NCBI GenBank assembly: GCA_044227705.1
Contig: JBGAWE010000066.1
Location: 1 to 20,201 of the forward strand
DNA length: 20,201 bases
Reading direction: 5' to 3'
Source: JANOQP01 sp044227705
GTDB taxonomy: Bacteria; Bacteroidota; Bacteroidia; Chitinophagales; Saprospiraceae
Positions 10,701 through 16,349 of this stretch are shown here, piece after piece (the first letter of the stretch is position 1; every line of letters begins with the position of its first letter). Made by a program: the position numbers and the translations under genes. Under the pieces are notes generated by a model. The model was not told the DNA's origin, did no database searches, and worked only from the letters and a program-made list of their open reading frames with translations.

Positions 10701-11349
10701 CTCCAACTCGCCGGACGTTGATTTTCAACAAGTTGCGACCGGAAAGGCGACCGTCACGGCCCGCGACGGAAACGGCTGCTTGTTTGAAAAACCCGTTTCA
10801 GTCCCGGCCATCGAGCCGATTTCGGTCGAGCTTTCCGATTTGATTTTGCCGTGCGACAGTCTCGTTTTTGCCTTCCAGCCGGTCGTCGCGGGCGGCGGTA
10901 GCGACGTCGAATTTTTGTGGGAAAGCCCGTCGGCCGGGCAGCTCTCGACGGCGAAAAACTTCACGACGAACGGCCCGACGGCCCTGACCTTCTCGGCCAA
11001 AAACCGCTGCGAGACGATCTCGAGAAGCGTGAAAAGCGAGTGGGACGAGGCGACCATCGGCTCGATTTTGTACGCGCCGAACGCCTTTGCGCCCGACGGC
11101 GAGCGCAACCCGACGTGGCGGCTCCACCTCGCCAACGAGGCGCAAGTGTCTGATTATCAACTTACTGTGTTCGACCGCTGGGGCAACAAGGTCTTCTCGA
11201 CCACCGACCCGAGCGCAAGTTGGGACGGGAACTCGCGCGGCCGTCGCCGGCTGCCGGGCGTTTACGTCTGGATGGTCGAGGGCGTGATGGAGGTCTGCGG
11301 CGAGAAGCGGCGGCTGGGCGCGAAAGGGGACGTGACCCTTGTCAGGTGA
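4744..11349 (+). CDS. Giant multidomain T9SS-secreted surface protein (SprB/PKD/SdrD_B repeats, gliding-type C-terminal domain)
   Basis: This 2201-residue protein is predicted to be exported by Sec and then by the type IX secretion system. It has a signal peptide (MRKNLLLAALPFFFLFVGK, cut near residue 23), SprB-like repeats (about 25-180), and many PKD-like or Ig-like domains. Clear PKD signatures occur at WDFGDFSQ (near 315), WDFGDPASG (near 1070) and WSFGDPTSG (near 1157). An SdrD_B-like domain (about 1538-1635) has a Ca-loop-like DKNQSGAVDAGDE. Six cysteine-containing tandem repeats follow (1642-1943), then another SprB-like unit (about 1945-2025) and a TIGR04131-like gliding-motility C-terminal domain (about 2107-2201, with YAPNAFAPDG and VFDRWGNKVF). 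The role is likely adhesion or polymer binding. The start at 4744 gives the best signal peptide; an ATG at 4705 would add 13 residues. The same frame is open back to 2011, but only by chance opposite the PBP gene. Confidence 0.9.
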   Translation: MRKNLLLAALPFFFLFVGKMAAQPLTVTAFGETLSCANFYAELWAQASGGIPPYIYTWSGPGGFVTNQQTPAVTQAGIYTVVVTDATGQTATALATVTSSYYPLSITTVVTPACDGACSGSITATASGPGGNNCPIFQWSNGATTNKITNLCPGTYTVTVTDCQTGCTSMATVGVAGFVALPPIVSSNPAPCNNPDLVGQGLVCEKVCPNQAVTYTVNSTSPNITLNWNITGAASFKVASNKKSATVTWGPSGGGSVAVWQSGLACPDSAAICVEVTEAPVALIGSAPAAVGSDLTVCANQPVYFKNESIHSDEIEWDFGDFSQKKTDQQPVHAWPVPGDYIVTLTARTACACSNTTYLTVHVQPGTPPTLDCLGTVCLGTEVTYTANEACGSYLWNVSAEGNVLGGGGPTDPSVTVQWASGELGQITLTALSCSPSVCPTPAVFEVPLISDFAEIKGDQRICSQEEAVYEIAPFGGANFVWKLGIGGSIVSGQGTRRVKVNWTAAPSFNTTHWLSVSYDNCYLGCGGIDSIPVKILPKYRATGPLAACESSTGSYSGQTITPSVALALNWELSDLSKKILWTASNVATTPIGFGFGPGTFRLKTTPADADKTCTDEYELFVTVQSPPAAPTAISGEAQICPGQPYTYSAGAAPGSNVFWTVTGGTPATQQGENAVVNWSAAGPYLLFAKNVSADALGCSSLPVTFSPLKMPAPTVAGDAAVCSQTEGSYSATVFQNIDYQWEILPTDAGTVSDGQGTTATKIFWAKPGSHQVRVTACGQSSVFDVLVRPLPEPVPVHPAVLCEGVKEAVSTTQVFSKYLWKKEDGATVSAAASPLLGAGHFEVEVTDGFGCVGGEIFHIDVRPTPDVEISSPDIEGDCPGLPPVRMYATDTDEGLDFQWFKNGSPVGTNDNLYIDTQVASYQVVATDKEGCTSASNILSILPCVICTNPSPAGCPAVLPLDFSILPTANCDTRKYVGVLSPPAQLNSQKWLFEGAPGSTLISPTTVYPSSGYKKVIFSAKFGNNQCGILKPDSVVLSANFKEKRACAGQVFEFEDISGILPPTSIDSWLWDFGDPASGADNASTTKNPTHTFAAPGTYDVRLTVTSSSGCTSSFLKKIQVAQPPTATILDPATNCAGNALPFVASSQTSDIATWEWSFGDPTSGDLDKATVNPAFHRFATAGNYVVSLKIKNISGCEATVSKPQAVEPNPLAGVISMVPGTGKICEGKTAKLTAPPGAVSWLWNTGEAANSLTTSKKGNYAVTITDSNGCTYSPPDAVVDVLPAPDAVVNALVKNDLGFTVGLTPSPLEICQGEDVFLQAQGNATGYTYSWSTGTSGPIEEFSEDRGNLLPVGTFNYVVTVTYSTTGCTNTTPPFTVTVDPVPTNVAIQSSAPAPICGHQNVVLSVKTPQTSLVYEWNTGQGGAFLSTNEAGNYNVVATNSYGCSATSNTLTVLPGAPIESVPSGCHARCAPDTVCFTPPPSAVSWQWHLNGAPIAGATMPNFIITQSGEYTVLITDASGCTAFSQPLSLSVLPGFGTVTGVVYSDKNQSGAVDAGDEPEVGIKIDLFENGALVSSALTNASGGYAFVNLPAKNYEVKVDKASLPADFGALIGEGSAAVVGCEDLDAVDFLLRKCIPTNPTLVNLTTCPGKPVFYQNQWLSGGDNIIINLKNNAGCDSVVSVSVTSLTPIASQTVQLSTCDSIQFNQKWLLPGVSESFIFQSANGCDSMVTAVVSGWPSAATSVSLAACDSVQFNGAWLSTGVSKVFLFKTFHGCDSTVTVSVTGLPGQSSTVNLTACPGSNAVFNGTPITAGESQIFTFKSANGCDSTVTVKVATLSPTSSTVNLAACPGSFAQFLGQNIAAGTSQTFKLTNAAGCDSTVTVKVATLSPTSSTVNLAACPGSFAQFLGENIPAGGSKNFVLPNAVGCDSTIAVAVAALPAMDFEAAVEPSCSNLPDGKISLKNATGAAPFEFSIDGGLNWLTASSNSPDVDFQQVATGKATVTARDGNGCLFEKPVSVPAIEPISVELSDLILPCDSLVFAFQPVVAGGGSDVEFLWESPSAGQLSTAKNFTTNGPTALTFSAKNRCETISRSVKSEWDEATIGSILYAPNAFAPDGERNPTWRLHLANEAQVSDYQLTVFDRWGNKVFSTTDPSASWDGNSRGRRRLPGVYVWMVEGVMEVCGEKRRLGAKGDVTLVR
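9667..10572 (+). repeat. Six in-frame tandem repeats of 147-156 bp in the surface-protein gene
   Basis: Units start at 9667, 9823, 9970, 10117, 10270 and 10423. Each encodes about 49-52 residues on the pattern STVNLxACPGSxxxFxGxxI, then a middle stretch, then GCDSTVTVxV, with two conserved cysteines. Units 4-6 are spaced exactly 153 bp. Units 5 and 6 share an identical STVNLAACPGSFAQFLG start, and the linker VATLSPTS recurs, which points to recent duplication. Units 1-3 are more diverged. Confidence 0.9.
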
Positions 11350-11372
11350 GGTTTTTCAACCGTTTCAATCAG

Positions 11373-11414
11373 AAACCGGCCGAGCGGCGCAGACCTGCTC
11401 GGCAGGTTTTTTTT
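11373..11414 (+). terminator. Rho-independent terminator of the surface-protein gene
   Basis: The stem is AAACC-G-GCCGAGC (11373-11385) paired with GCTCGGC-A-GGTTT (11397-11409), followed by a run of eight T (11407-11414). It lies 24 bp after the stop at 11349, and the T run overlaps the stop codon of the convergent propeller gene. The minus-strand side has a much weaker T run, so it mainly serves the plus strand. Confidence 0.85.
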
Positions 11415-12309
11415 ACTGAACGACCACCGCCAGCCTCCCCTCCTTGCTCGCCGCGAGGCGCGTCACGGTCTTCACCCCGTATGTCGAGAGGTCGCCGACG
11501 AGCGACCATTCCAAGTCCTTGCCGGGGCGGAGGCGGTAGAGGCGCGGCCCCTCGCCCATCAGAAAAGACCCGTCGGCCATGACGCAAAAATCCTCGGAGG
11601 CGGGGCGGGTCTTGCACAGGATGTCGCCGGTTTTGGTGCGCGGGTCCCAGCTTTTGATGTACCAGGTTTGCTCCGTCGGCTTGGCGATGAAGGCCAGGCG
11701 GCCGTCGGCCAGCCTGTGCAGCGAGCGGCCGGGGTTGAAGGCCACGACCGTCGGCTGTTGCCCGCGCAGCCCGGCCGTGATGAGGCGGTTCATCGGCTTT
11801 TCCACCAAAAAGAGGGCGGCCAACGTGTCGCGCAGCCAGACATGGTAGCCCACGCCGCTGATTTTCTCAAAAACAGGATGCCCGGCCGCAGAGCGGTCGA
11901 GGGGGAACTCCCAGAGCCGCTGCGTCTGGTGCCCGTCGGCCTCGATTAGGACGCTCGAAAAGTGAGGGCCGTCGGCCAACGGGGTCGGGGAGAACTCGGA
12001 CTCAGCCGTCTGCGTCACCCGTTTGCGGGTCCGGGCGGCGAGATTGAGTTCCCAGATCTCGGTTTGCGTGGTGTCGTCGGGCGTCCCGACGGCGAGCAGG
12101 AGGAGATCCTCGCCAACGAAGGCGGGCTGGTTGTTGTAGCCCGCGCGGTTCCAGGCGGTGAGGAAGCGCGGGGCGGAGAGGGCAATGGCGCCCTCTTTTT
12201 TCTCGGTGTCGAAAAGGAGGACGTTGGTATTCGGCAACTGGGCGCTTAGCACAGCATTCATGCTGTGAAATGCAAAAACCAGAAAGGAGGAAATGAGCGG
12301 GAGGCGCAT
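11413..12309 (-). CDS. Secreted beta-propeller-like (TolB/PD40-like) protein
   Basis: This 298-residue protein has an N-terminal signal peptide (about 1-24, hydrophobic core then LSAQ). The rest is beta-rich with repeated propeller-type phrases: QTEIWELNL, QTQRLWEFPLD, LHRLADGRLAFIAKP, and WYIKSWDPRTKTGDILC. These resemble the WD40-like PD40/TolB blades found in many Bacteroidota periplasmic proteins, with about five or six blades. No enzymatic motif is visible, so no function is assigned beyond a likely periplasmic or outer-surface binding role. It lies 39 bp downstream of gmhB on the same strand but after a hairpin that looks like a terminator, so it may be read through only in part or have its own promoter. 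The end overlaps the T run of the surface-protein terminator. Confidence 0.75.
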   Translation of the reverse strand: MRLPLISSFLVFAFHSMNAVLSAQLPNTNVLLFDTEKKEGAIALSAPRFLTAWNRAGYNNQPAFVGEDLLLLAVGTPDDTTQTEIWELNLAARTRKRVTQTAESEFSPTPLADGPHFSSVLIEADGHQTQRLWEFPLDRSAAGHPVFEKISGVGYHVWLRDTLAALFLVEKPMNRLITAGLRGQQPTVVAFNPGRSLHRLADGRLAFIAKPTEQTWYIKSWDPRTKTGDILCKTRPASEDFCVMADGSFLMGEGPRLYRLRPGKDLEWSLVGDLSTYGVKTVTRLAASKEGRLAVVVQ

Positions 12310-12323
12310 GGATGAATCAGTTT

Positions 12324-12355
12324 TTGTAAAAAGAAACCGGCCTGTCGGTCAGGCC
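12324..12355 (-). terminator. Terminator at the end of gmhB
   Basis: On the minus strand GGCCTG (12355-12350) and CAGGCC (12344-12339) form a short GC stem with a five-base loop, followed by GGTTTCTTTTT. The stem overlaps the gmhB stop codon at 12351-12349. It should separate the gmhAB transcript from the propeller gene, at least in part. Confidence 0.6.
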
Positions 12356-12927
12356 GAGTCGACGGATTCGGCCACAAAGCGGGCAAAAGCTGCGAGACTC
12401 TCGAACCTGAAATCCGGCCGCAGCATCTCGATTTTCGAAAAATCCTCGGCCTTCGTGGCGATGTGGACGGTCGTCATGCCGAGTCGTCGGCCAAGCTCGA
12501 TGTCGCAGACGGAGTCGCCCGCCATCCACGAGTTTTGAAAACGGATGTTGGGGAACTGGGTCTTCGCCCAAATGGCCATGCCCGGCTCGGGCTTACGGCA
12601 GTTGCAGCCGAGGTCTGGATGGTGAGGGCAATGGAAAACGCGGTCGATGCGGCCGCCCGCCGCGCGGACTTGCTTCTCCATGAAATGGTGGATTTCTGCC
12701 AGCCGGCCCTCGGTCGTGATGCCCCGGCCGATGCCCGACTGGTTGGTCACGACGAACACGCGGGGGAAGGTTTTGGACAGGGCCGCAATTGCGTCCGCCG
12801 CCCCTTCCTCGAACTCGAAGTCGCGGACGGTGCAGACGTACTCGCCCATCCGCCGCCGGTTGATGACACCGTCTCGGTCGAGGAAAAGAGCGGCGCCGGG
12901 CCTGATTTCGGGAAGCTCTGTTTTCAC
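12349..12927 (-). CDS. gmhB: D-glycero-D-manno-heptose 1,7-bisphosphate 7-phosphatase (HAD family)
   Basis: This 192-residue cytoplasmic HAD phosphatase removes the 7-phosphate from heptose 1,7-bisphosphate on the way to nucleotide-activated heptose. It shows the catalytic motif LFLDRDGVIN with nucleophile D17 and acid D19, TNQSGIGRG (61-69), and the zinc-binding loop CPHHPDLGCNC (C100, H102, C108, C110). It also has K112 in RKPEPGM and the acidic motif AGDSVCDIELG (D138, D142). The start is GTG at 12927. It overlaps the gmhA stop in a GTGA, which implies translational coupling and supports this start over any other. The zinc loop separates GmhB from histidinol phosphatases of the same superfamily. 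Confidence 0.93.
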   Translation of the reverse strand: MKTELPEIRPGAALFLDRDGVINRRRMGEYVCTVRDFEFEEGAADAIAALSKTFPRVFVVTNQSGIGRGITTEGRLAEIHHFMEKQVRAAGGRIDRVFHCPHHPDLGCNCRKPEPGMAIWAKTQFPNIRFQNSWMAGDSVCDIELGRRLGMTTVHIATKAEDFSKIEMLRPDFRFESLAAFARFVAESVDSA

Positions 12928-13502
12928 CCAAACAACTGGTTTTCAATGAGTTCGCAGATGATGTGGCCGACGGCCATGTGCGCCTCTTGGATGCGCGGCA
13001 CGTCGGTCGAGGGGAGGTCGAGGAGGAGGTCGGGGGCGAGGGCGGCCAATTTTCCGCCGCCCGAGCCGGTCAGGGCGATGGTTTTCATGCCCGCTTTTTC
13101 GGCCGCCGCGACGACCGCGAGGATGTTGGGCGAGTTGCCCGAAGTGGTCAGCGCAACGAGGACATCCCCCGGCCGACCGGCCGCCTCGACCATACGGGCG
13201 TATGCCGCCTCGAAACCGAGGTCGTTGGCGACGGCGGTGAGGAAGCTCGTGTTGACGTGCAAAGCCTCGGCAAAGAGCGGCGGCCGGTCGAAATAGAAGC
13301 GGCCGGAAAGCTCGGCGGCGAGGTGCTGCGCATCGGCAGCAGAGCCGCCGTTGCCGCAAAAGAGGGCTTTCCCGCCCAAGCGGAAACAGGCGATGAGCAG
13401 CTCGGCGGCGGCCTCCGCCCTTTTCAAAAAGTAGGCGTCGGCGAGCAGGGACTGGCGCAGGGCGATGCCCTCCTCGATTCGCTGGCGGATGATTCTTTGC
13501 AT
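12924..13502 (-). CDS. gmhA: Sedoheptulose 7-phosphate isomerase (SIS domain)
   Basis: This 192-residue protein, the same length as E. coli GmhA, converts sedoheptulose 7-phosphate to D-glycero-D-manno-heptose 7-phosphate, the first step of heptose synthesis for LPS or S-layer-type glycans. The SIS domain shows the phosphate loop CGNGGSAADAQH (49-60), E64 in AAELSGRF, TTSGNSPN (119-126), and the C-terminal metal motif RIQEAHMAVGH with Q172 and H180, as in GmhA. I chose the ATG at 13502; an in-frame ATG at 13535 would add 11 residues that do not fit the family. gmhB follows with a 4-bp overlap. The kinase and nucleotidyltransferase of the pathway are not in the window. Confidence 0.93.
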   Translation of the reverse strand: MQRIIRQRIEEGIALRQSLLADAYFLKRAEAAAELLIACFRLGGKALFCGNGGSAADAQHLAAELSGRFYFDRPPLFAEALHVNTSFLTAVANDLGFEAAYARMVEAAGRPGDVLVALTTSGNSPNILAVVAAAEKAGMKTIALTGSGGGKLAALAPDLLLDLPSTDVPRIQEAHMAVGHIICELIENQLFG

Positions 13503-13691
13503 GAAAAACTGTGTGCTGGCCGTTTCAACGGTCAAAGGTCAGGTTTTCATTCAAAAACGGTCGGACAGCAAAGACTGCCGCCGAGTTTGTCAACCAAAAA
13601 CGAACCGGCGACAAGCCCAGTGACCGCCATCCGCGCAGGTCGTATCAATCATATACCAACCGGCTCCACCGTTTGGGCAACTTACCGGACG

Positions 13692-13731
13692 GCCGGGGGC
13701 GGGGCGGGCAACGGCCCGTCTCTCCCCCGGC
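13692..13731. repeat. GC-rich hairpin flanked by an 8-bp direct repeat
   Basis: GCCGGGGG (13692-13699) pairs with CCCCCGGC (13724-13731), with inner pairing CGGGC/GCCCG around a short loop. The octamer AACTTACC occurs just outside each side, at 13679-13686 and 13734-13741. No T run follows on either strand, so it is not an ordinary terminator. Confidence 0.6.
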
Positions 13732-13932
13732 AAAACTTACCTGCCGACCATGCTCAATCAATTGATTTTCAGGCCTTTGGCATTGCTCGCCAACCCGTTT
13801 TGGAGGCCCTTCGCGGTGACCGTTAGCATCGCCCGCGCGGCGGCTGCACGAAAGAACCATCCCAGATTCCGCAACCGACTCTGCCCAAACAGATAGGCGT
13901 AATCCCCCTCCCAAGAGTCGAATCGACAACCG

Positions 13933-13962
13933 GCGGGCGGCCTCGGCAGCGAGGTCGCCCGC
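13933..13962 (+). terminator. Strong terminator-like hairpin upstream of nfu
   Basis: GCGGGCG-G-CCTCG (13933-13945) pairs with CGAGG-T-CGCCCGC (13950-13962), 13 pairs including one G-T, around a GCAG tetraloop, followed by TTTGCATTTC. No plus-strand gene lies upstream that would need it, so it could end an unannotated small RNA or act as an attenuator before nfu. Confidence 0.5.
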
Positions 13963-13995
13963 TTTGCATTTCAACCAATCTGGGCGGGCGGCGTT

Positions 13996-14003
13996 TAGCT
14001 TTG
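13996..14003 (+). promoter_or_regulatory. Candidate -7 promoter element of nfu
   Basis: TAGCTTTG fits the Bacteroidota -7 element TAnnTTTG exactly and is followed by C, as is common. It predicts a leader of about 25-30 bases before the ATG at 14036. A -33 TTTG at the best distance is absent; TTTC at 13969 is the nearest candidate. Confidence 0.45.
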
Positions 14004-14035
14004 CCCCTGTTTTCACCCAAGTCGATTTTCAAAAA

Positions 14036-14662
14036 ATGGAAAATACAGCCGCTGCGTCGCCGATTGCCCAAAGCCCCGTCATGCTCTACACCGAGAACAC
14101 GCCGAACCCGGAGACGCTCAAGTTCGTCACCAACCGGATGCTGTGGCGCGGGACGGCCGACTTCAAAACGGCAGACATGGCCGCCGAGTGGTCGCCGATG
14201 GCGAACAGCCTGTTCCAGCTCCCTTATGTGAAGGGCGTTTACGTCTGCAACAACTTCGTCACCGTGACGAAGGAGTTCAACTACGCTTGGGAGGATGTGA
14301 TGCTCAAGCTGAAAGACTTCATCAAGACCTACGTCGAGCAGGGCGGCGCGGTCATCCGCGACGGCTACGCGGAGTGGCTCGCCAGCCAGGAGGCGGCCGC
14401 CGAGAAGGTGCGCTTCGAGGGCGAGAATGGCGAGATTTCCAAAAAGATAAAGGACATCATCGACACCTACGTCAAGCCCGCCGTCGAGATGGACGGAGGC
14501 AACATCGAGTTCAAGATGTTCGACGAGGGGCGCGTGTTTGTCACCATGCAAGGCTCCTGCTCGGGCTGCCCGAGTTCGACCGTCACTTTGAAATCGGGCA
14601 TCGAAAACATGCTCAAGCGGATGGTTCCGGAGGTGACGGAGGTCGTGCAGGAGATGGCTTGA
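14036..14662 (+). CDS. nfu: Nfu-type iron-sulfur cluster carrier protein
   Basis: This 208-residue cytoplasmic protein is predicted to carry and deliver Fe-S clusters to target proteins. The N-terminal Nfu_N domain (about 14-105) has YTENTPNPETLKF and the typical F60/V70-type hydrophobic pattern. The C-terminal NifU-like domain (about 134-205) has VEMDGGNIEF and the cluster-binding CSGC (C175, C178) in GSCSGCPSSTVTLKSGIE. The two-domain order and length match the standard Nfu of Bacteroidota. The ATG at 14036 follows an A-rich stretch and starts just before the domain; the frame is open to 13964 but the upstream residues do not fit. It is a single-gene unit, ended by the long inverted repeat that starts 2 bp after the stop. 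Confidence 0.92.
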   Translation: MENTAAASPIAQSPVMLYTENTPNPETLKFVTNRMLWRGTADFKTADMAAEWSPMANSLFQLPYVKGVYVCNNFVTVTKEFNYAWEDVMLKLKDFIKTYVEQGGAVIRDGYAEWLASQEAAAEKVRFEGENGEISKKIKDIIDTYVKPAVEMDGGNIEFKMFDEGRVFVTMQGSCSGCPSSTVTLKSGIENMLKRMVPEVTEVVQEMA

Positions 14663-14664
14663 CA

Positions 14665-14755
14665 AGGCAAAAGTTGAAGATCAAAAGGCAAAAGGGCCGC
14701 GCTCCCGACGAGGTGGGGCGCGGCCCTTTTGCCTTTTGATCTTCAACTTTTGCCT
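14665..14755 (+). terminator. 38-bp perfect inverted repeat after nfu, acting as a terminator
   Basis: Bases 14665-14702 are the exact reverse complement of 14718-14755. The 15-base spacer can add two or three more pairs. The apex is GC-rich (GGGCCGCGC / GCGCGGCCC), followed by CCCTTTTGCCTTTTGATC on the descending side, so a smaller terminator sits inside the large palindrome. Each arm contains AGGCAAAAG twice (14665 and 14686 in the left arm). It begins 2 bp after the nfu stop. Perfect arms of this length exceed what a terminator needs. Confidence 0.9.
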
Positions 14756-14827
14756 ACCCTCGGGTCAACTTTTTGGCAAAACCGGGCTTTTAGCCGCCGT
14801 ATTTTTCAAAACCAAAATCTGACAGCA

Positions 14828-15478
14828 ATGAAAAAAGTGGGCATCCTCGGCTCGGGCGCGGTCGCAAAGGCACTGGGCGAAGGTTTTTTGAAGCACGGCC
14901 ACAAGGTCATGCTCGGCACGCGCGACGCGGCCAAGCTGGCCGAATTTCAATCCCAAACCGGCGGGAAAATCAAGGTCGGCACGTTCGCCGAGGCGGCGAA
15001 GTTTGGCGACATCATCGTGCTCGCGGCGAAGGGCCACGCGGCGAAGGAGGTGTTGAAAATGGCCGGCTCGCGTCGGCTGGCCGGCAAGACGGTACTCGAC
15101 GCCTGCAACCCCATCGACGAGAAGACGCCGCCCGCGAACGGGGTGCTGCGCTTCTTCACGAAGGCCAACACGTCGCTGATGGAGGGGCTGCAAAAGAGCT
15201 TTCCGAAGGCCAACTTCGTCAAGTGCTTCAACTCGGTCGGCGCGGGCCTGATGGTCAACCCGCAACTTCCGGGCGGACGGCCGACGATGTTCATCTGCGG
15301 AAACGACGCGGCGGCGAAGTCTGCCACCGTCGCCATCCTCGACCAGTTCGGCTGGGACGCGGAGGACATGGGCGGGGCCGAGGCGGCGGGCTGCATCGAG
15401 CAGCTTTGCATCCTGTGGTGCGCGCCGGGATTCCAGCGCAACGACTGGGTTCACGCCTTCAAATTGTTGAAGCCCTGA
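14828..15478 (+). CDS. NADP-dependent oxidoreductase of the F420-reductase-like (FNO-type) family
   Basis: This 216-residue cytoplasmic protein has an N-terminal Rossmann fold with the dinucleotide loop GILGSGAVAKALG (5-17) and GTRDAAKL after the second strand, where the Arg suggests NADP(H). Later phrases ADIIVLAAKG-like (GDIIVLAAKG), KTVLDACNPI, FVKCFNSVGAGLM and MFICGNDAAAKS match the NADPH-dependent F420 reductase-like family seen in many bacteria that do not make F420, so the hydride partner is unknown. The ATG at 14828 places the loop right at the N-terminus; the frame is open upstream into the inverted repeat, which I exclude. The end is followed by a bidirectional hairpin. It appears to be a single-gene unit. 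Confidence 0.85.
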   Translation: MKKVGILGSGAVAKALGEGFLKHGHKVMLGTRDAAKLAEFQSQTGGKIKVGTFAEAAKFGDIIVLAAKGHAAKEVLKMAGSRRLAGKTVLDACNPIDEKTPPANGVLRFFTKANTSLMEGLQKSFPKANFVKCFNSVGAGLMVNPQLPGGRPTMFICGNDAAAKSATVAILDQFGWDAEDMGGAEAAGCIEQLCILWCAPGFQRNDWVHAFKLLKP

Positions 15479-15485
15479 TTTTTCA

Positions 15486-15525
15486 GTGAAAAGGGTCTCG
15501 CTGATGTCGGCGAGGCCCTTTTCGC
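15486..15525. terminator. Bidirectional terminator between convergent genes
   Basis: GTGAAAAGGG-T-CTCGC (15486-15501) pairs with GCGAG-G-CCCTTTTCGC (15510-15525), with G-T wobbles. The A and T runs on either side of the stem allow it to end both the reductase transcript (plus) and the YgjP-like transcript (minus). Confidence 0.85.
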
Positions 15526-16266
15526 TTAAAAATCGCAGGTCGCCCCGTTCTTTTTCAGCCACTTCTCCTTCTCCATGAAATCGGGCATGACCTTCCCGAC
15601 GACGGCCCAGAACCGGGGGCTGTGGTTCATCTCAATCAAATGCGCCAGCTCGTGGACGATGACGTAGTCGACCACCTCGGGCGGTGCGAAGAGGAGGCGC
15701 GTGGAAAGGTTGATGTTGTCGCGCGAAGAGCAGCTTCCCCAGTTCGAGGAGTTGTACTTCAGGGAGACGGAGCTGATTTTCTTGTTGAAAAACCGACGGT
15801 TCCAGTCGTGGACGCGGGCCGTTATCTCCGGCAAAAAGTCCTGCGCGACGGTGCGTGACAGAAGCGTCTTGACGCTTTTCTGGAGGTTCACCTGGCTGTC
15901 GCGGCGGCTCAAGCGGAGGGTGATTTCCGAGCCATTGAGCTTGGCCGAATGGGAATCCTTGTCCTCGAACTGGACGACGATGCCATACTTCCGCTGGCCG
16001 ACGGTCAAAACATCTCCTGTTTTCCAGATTTTGGGCTGGTGGGCGAGCTTGAGCTTGGGCTTCTTTTCAAAAACCTTTTCGAGCCAGTCGGTGGCCCAGA
16101 CGAGCTTCTCCGAGAGTTCATTTTGGGTGGAACGCAGCGGCATCCGCAGGATGAGGCCGCTCTTGCCGATGGAAGCGCGGTAGCCGAGCCGCCGCTGCTC
16201 GAGGTGGATGACGGCGGGGATGATGGCCTCGCCGACGCGGACGGTGGTGGTCAGTTTCTTCACCAT
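15526..16266 (-). CDS. YgjP-like zinc metallopeptidase (DUF45/M48-like)
   Basis: This 246-residue protein carries the zinc motif HELAH (205-209) with a third histidine in NHSPRFW (H215), preceded by the family block WGSCSSRDNINLSTRLLF. This is the C-terminal catalytic half of the YgjP/DUF45 family. The N-terminal half is beta-rich. Family members are thought to be cytoplasmic metal hydrolases of unclear substrate; E. coli YgjP is linked to ribosome or surface-protein biology only loosely. I chose the ATG at 16266 because the family begins close to KKLTTTVRV; a GTG at 16317 would add 17 basic residues. It lies 83 bp after serC on the same strand and may share its transcript. Confidence 0.85.
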   Translation of the reverse strand: MVKKLTTTVRVGEAIIPAVIHLEQRRLGYRASIGKSGLILRMPLRSTQNELSEKLVWATDWLEKVFEKKPKLKLAHQPKIWKTGDVLTVGQRKYGIVVQFEDKDSHSAKLNGSEITLRLSRRDSQVNLQKSVKTLLSRTVAQDFLPEITARVHDWNRRFFNKKISSVSLKYNSSNWGSCSSRDNINLSTRLLFAPPEVVDYVIVHELAHLIEMNHSPRFWAVVGKVMPDFMEKEKWLKKNGATCDF

Positions 16267-16349
16267 AGTAGAAAGCGAATCCTTCTTCTGTTTGACTTTC
16301 GAGTTCGCTTTTCCCACAAAAACTGGACTGATTAAAGTGAACTGGTTTT

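Larger units (their letters stand above)
13503..14035. other. 533-bp gene-free region between gmhA and nfu, with strong hairpins
   Basis: I see no protein here; the open frames in it are short, lack family signatures and disagree in codon use with the neighbours. It must carry the promoter of gmhAB and that of nfu. It contains two strong GC hairpins (13692-13731 and 13933-13962) and a distant complementary pair CCCAGATT (13861-13868) / AATCTGGG (13977-13984) that encloses the second hairpin. A non-coding RNA or a long structured leader of nfu is possible. I could not match it to tRNA, RNase P RNA, tmRNA or SRP RNA. Confidence 0.5.

Noticed and set aside
12310..12348. Reading gmhA, gmhB and the propeller gene as one operon.
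   Set aside because: The spacing would allow it, but a hairpin followed by a T-rich tract lies exactly between gmhB and the propeller gene, so I keep the propeller gene as only possibly linked.
13905..13935. tRNA-like fragment (GTCGAATCGAC with flanking cccaag) in the gene-free region.
   Set aside because: GTCGAATCGAC is a short palindrome; no acceptor stem, anticodon arm or D-arm can be built around it on either strand.
13823..14665. Minus-strand open frame (280 codons) opposite nfu.
   Set aside because: It has no recognisable family, and the plus strand carries a complete Nfu with CSGC motif.
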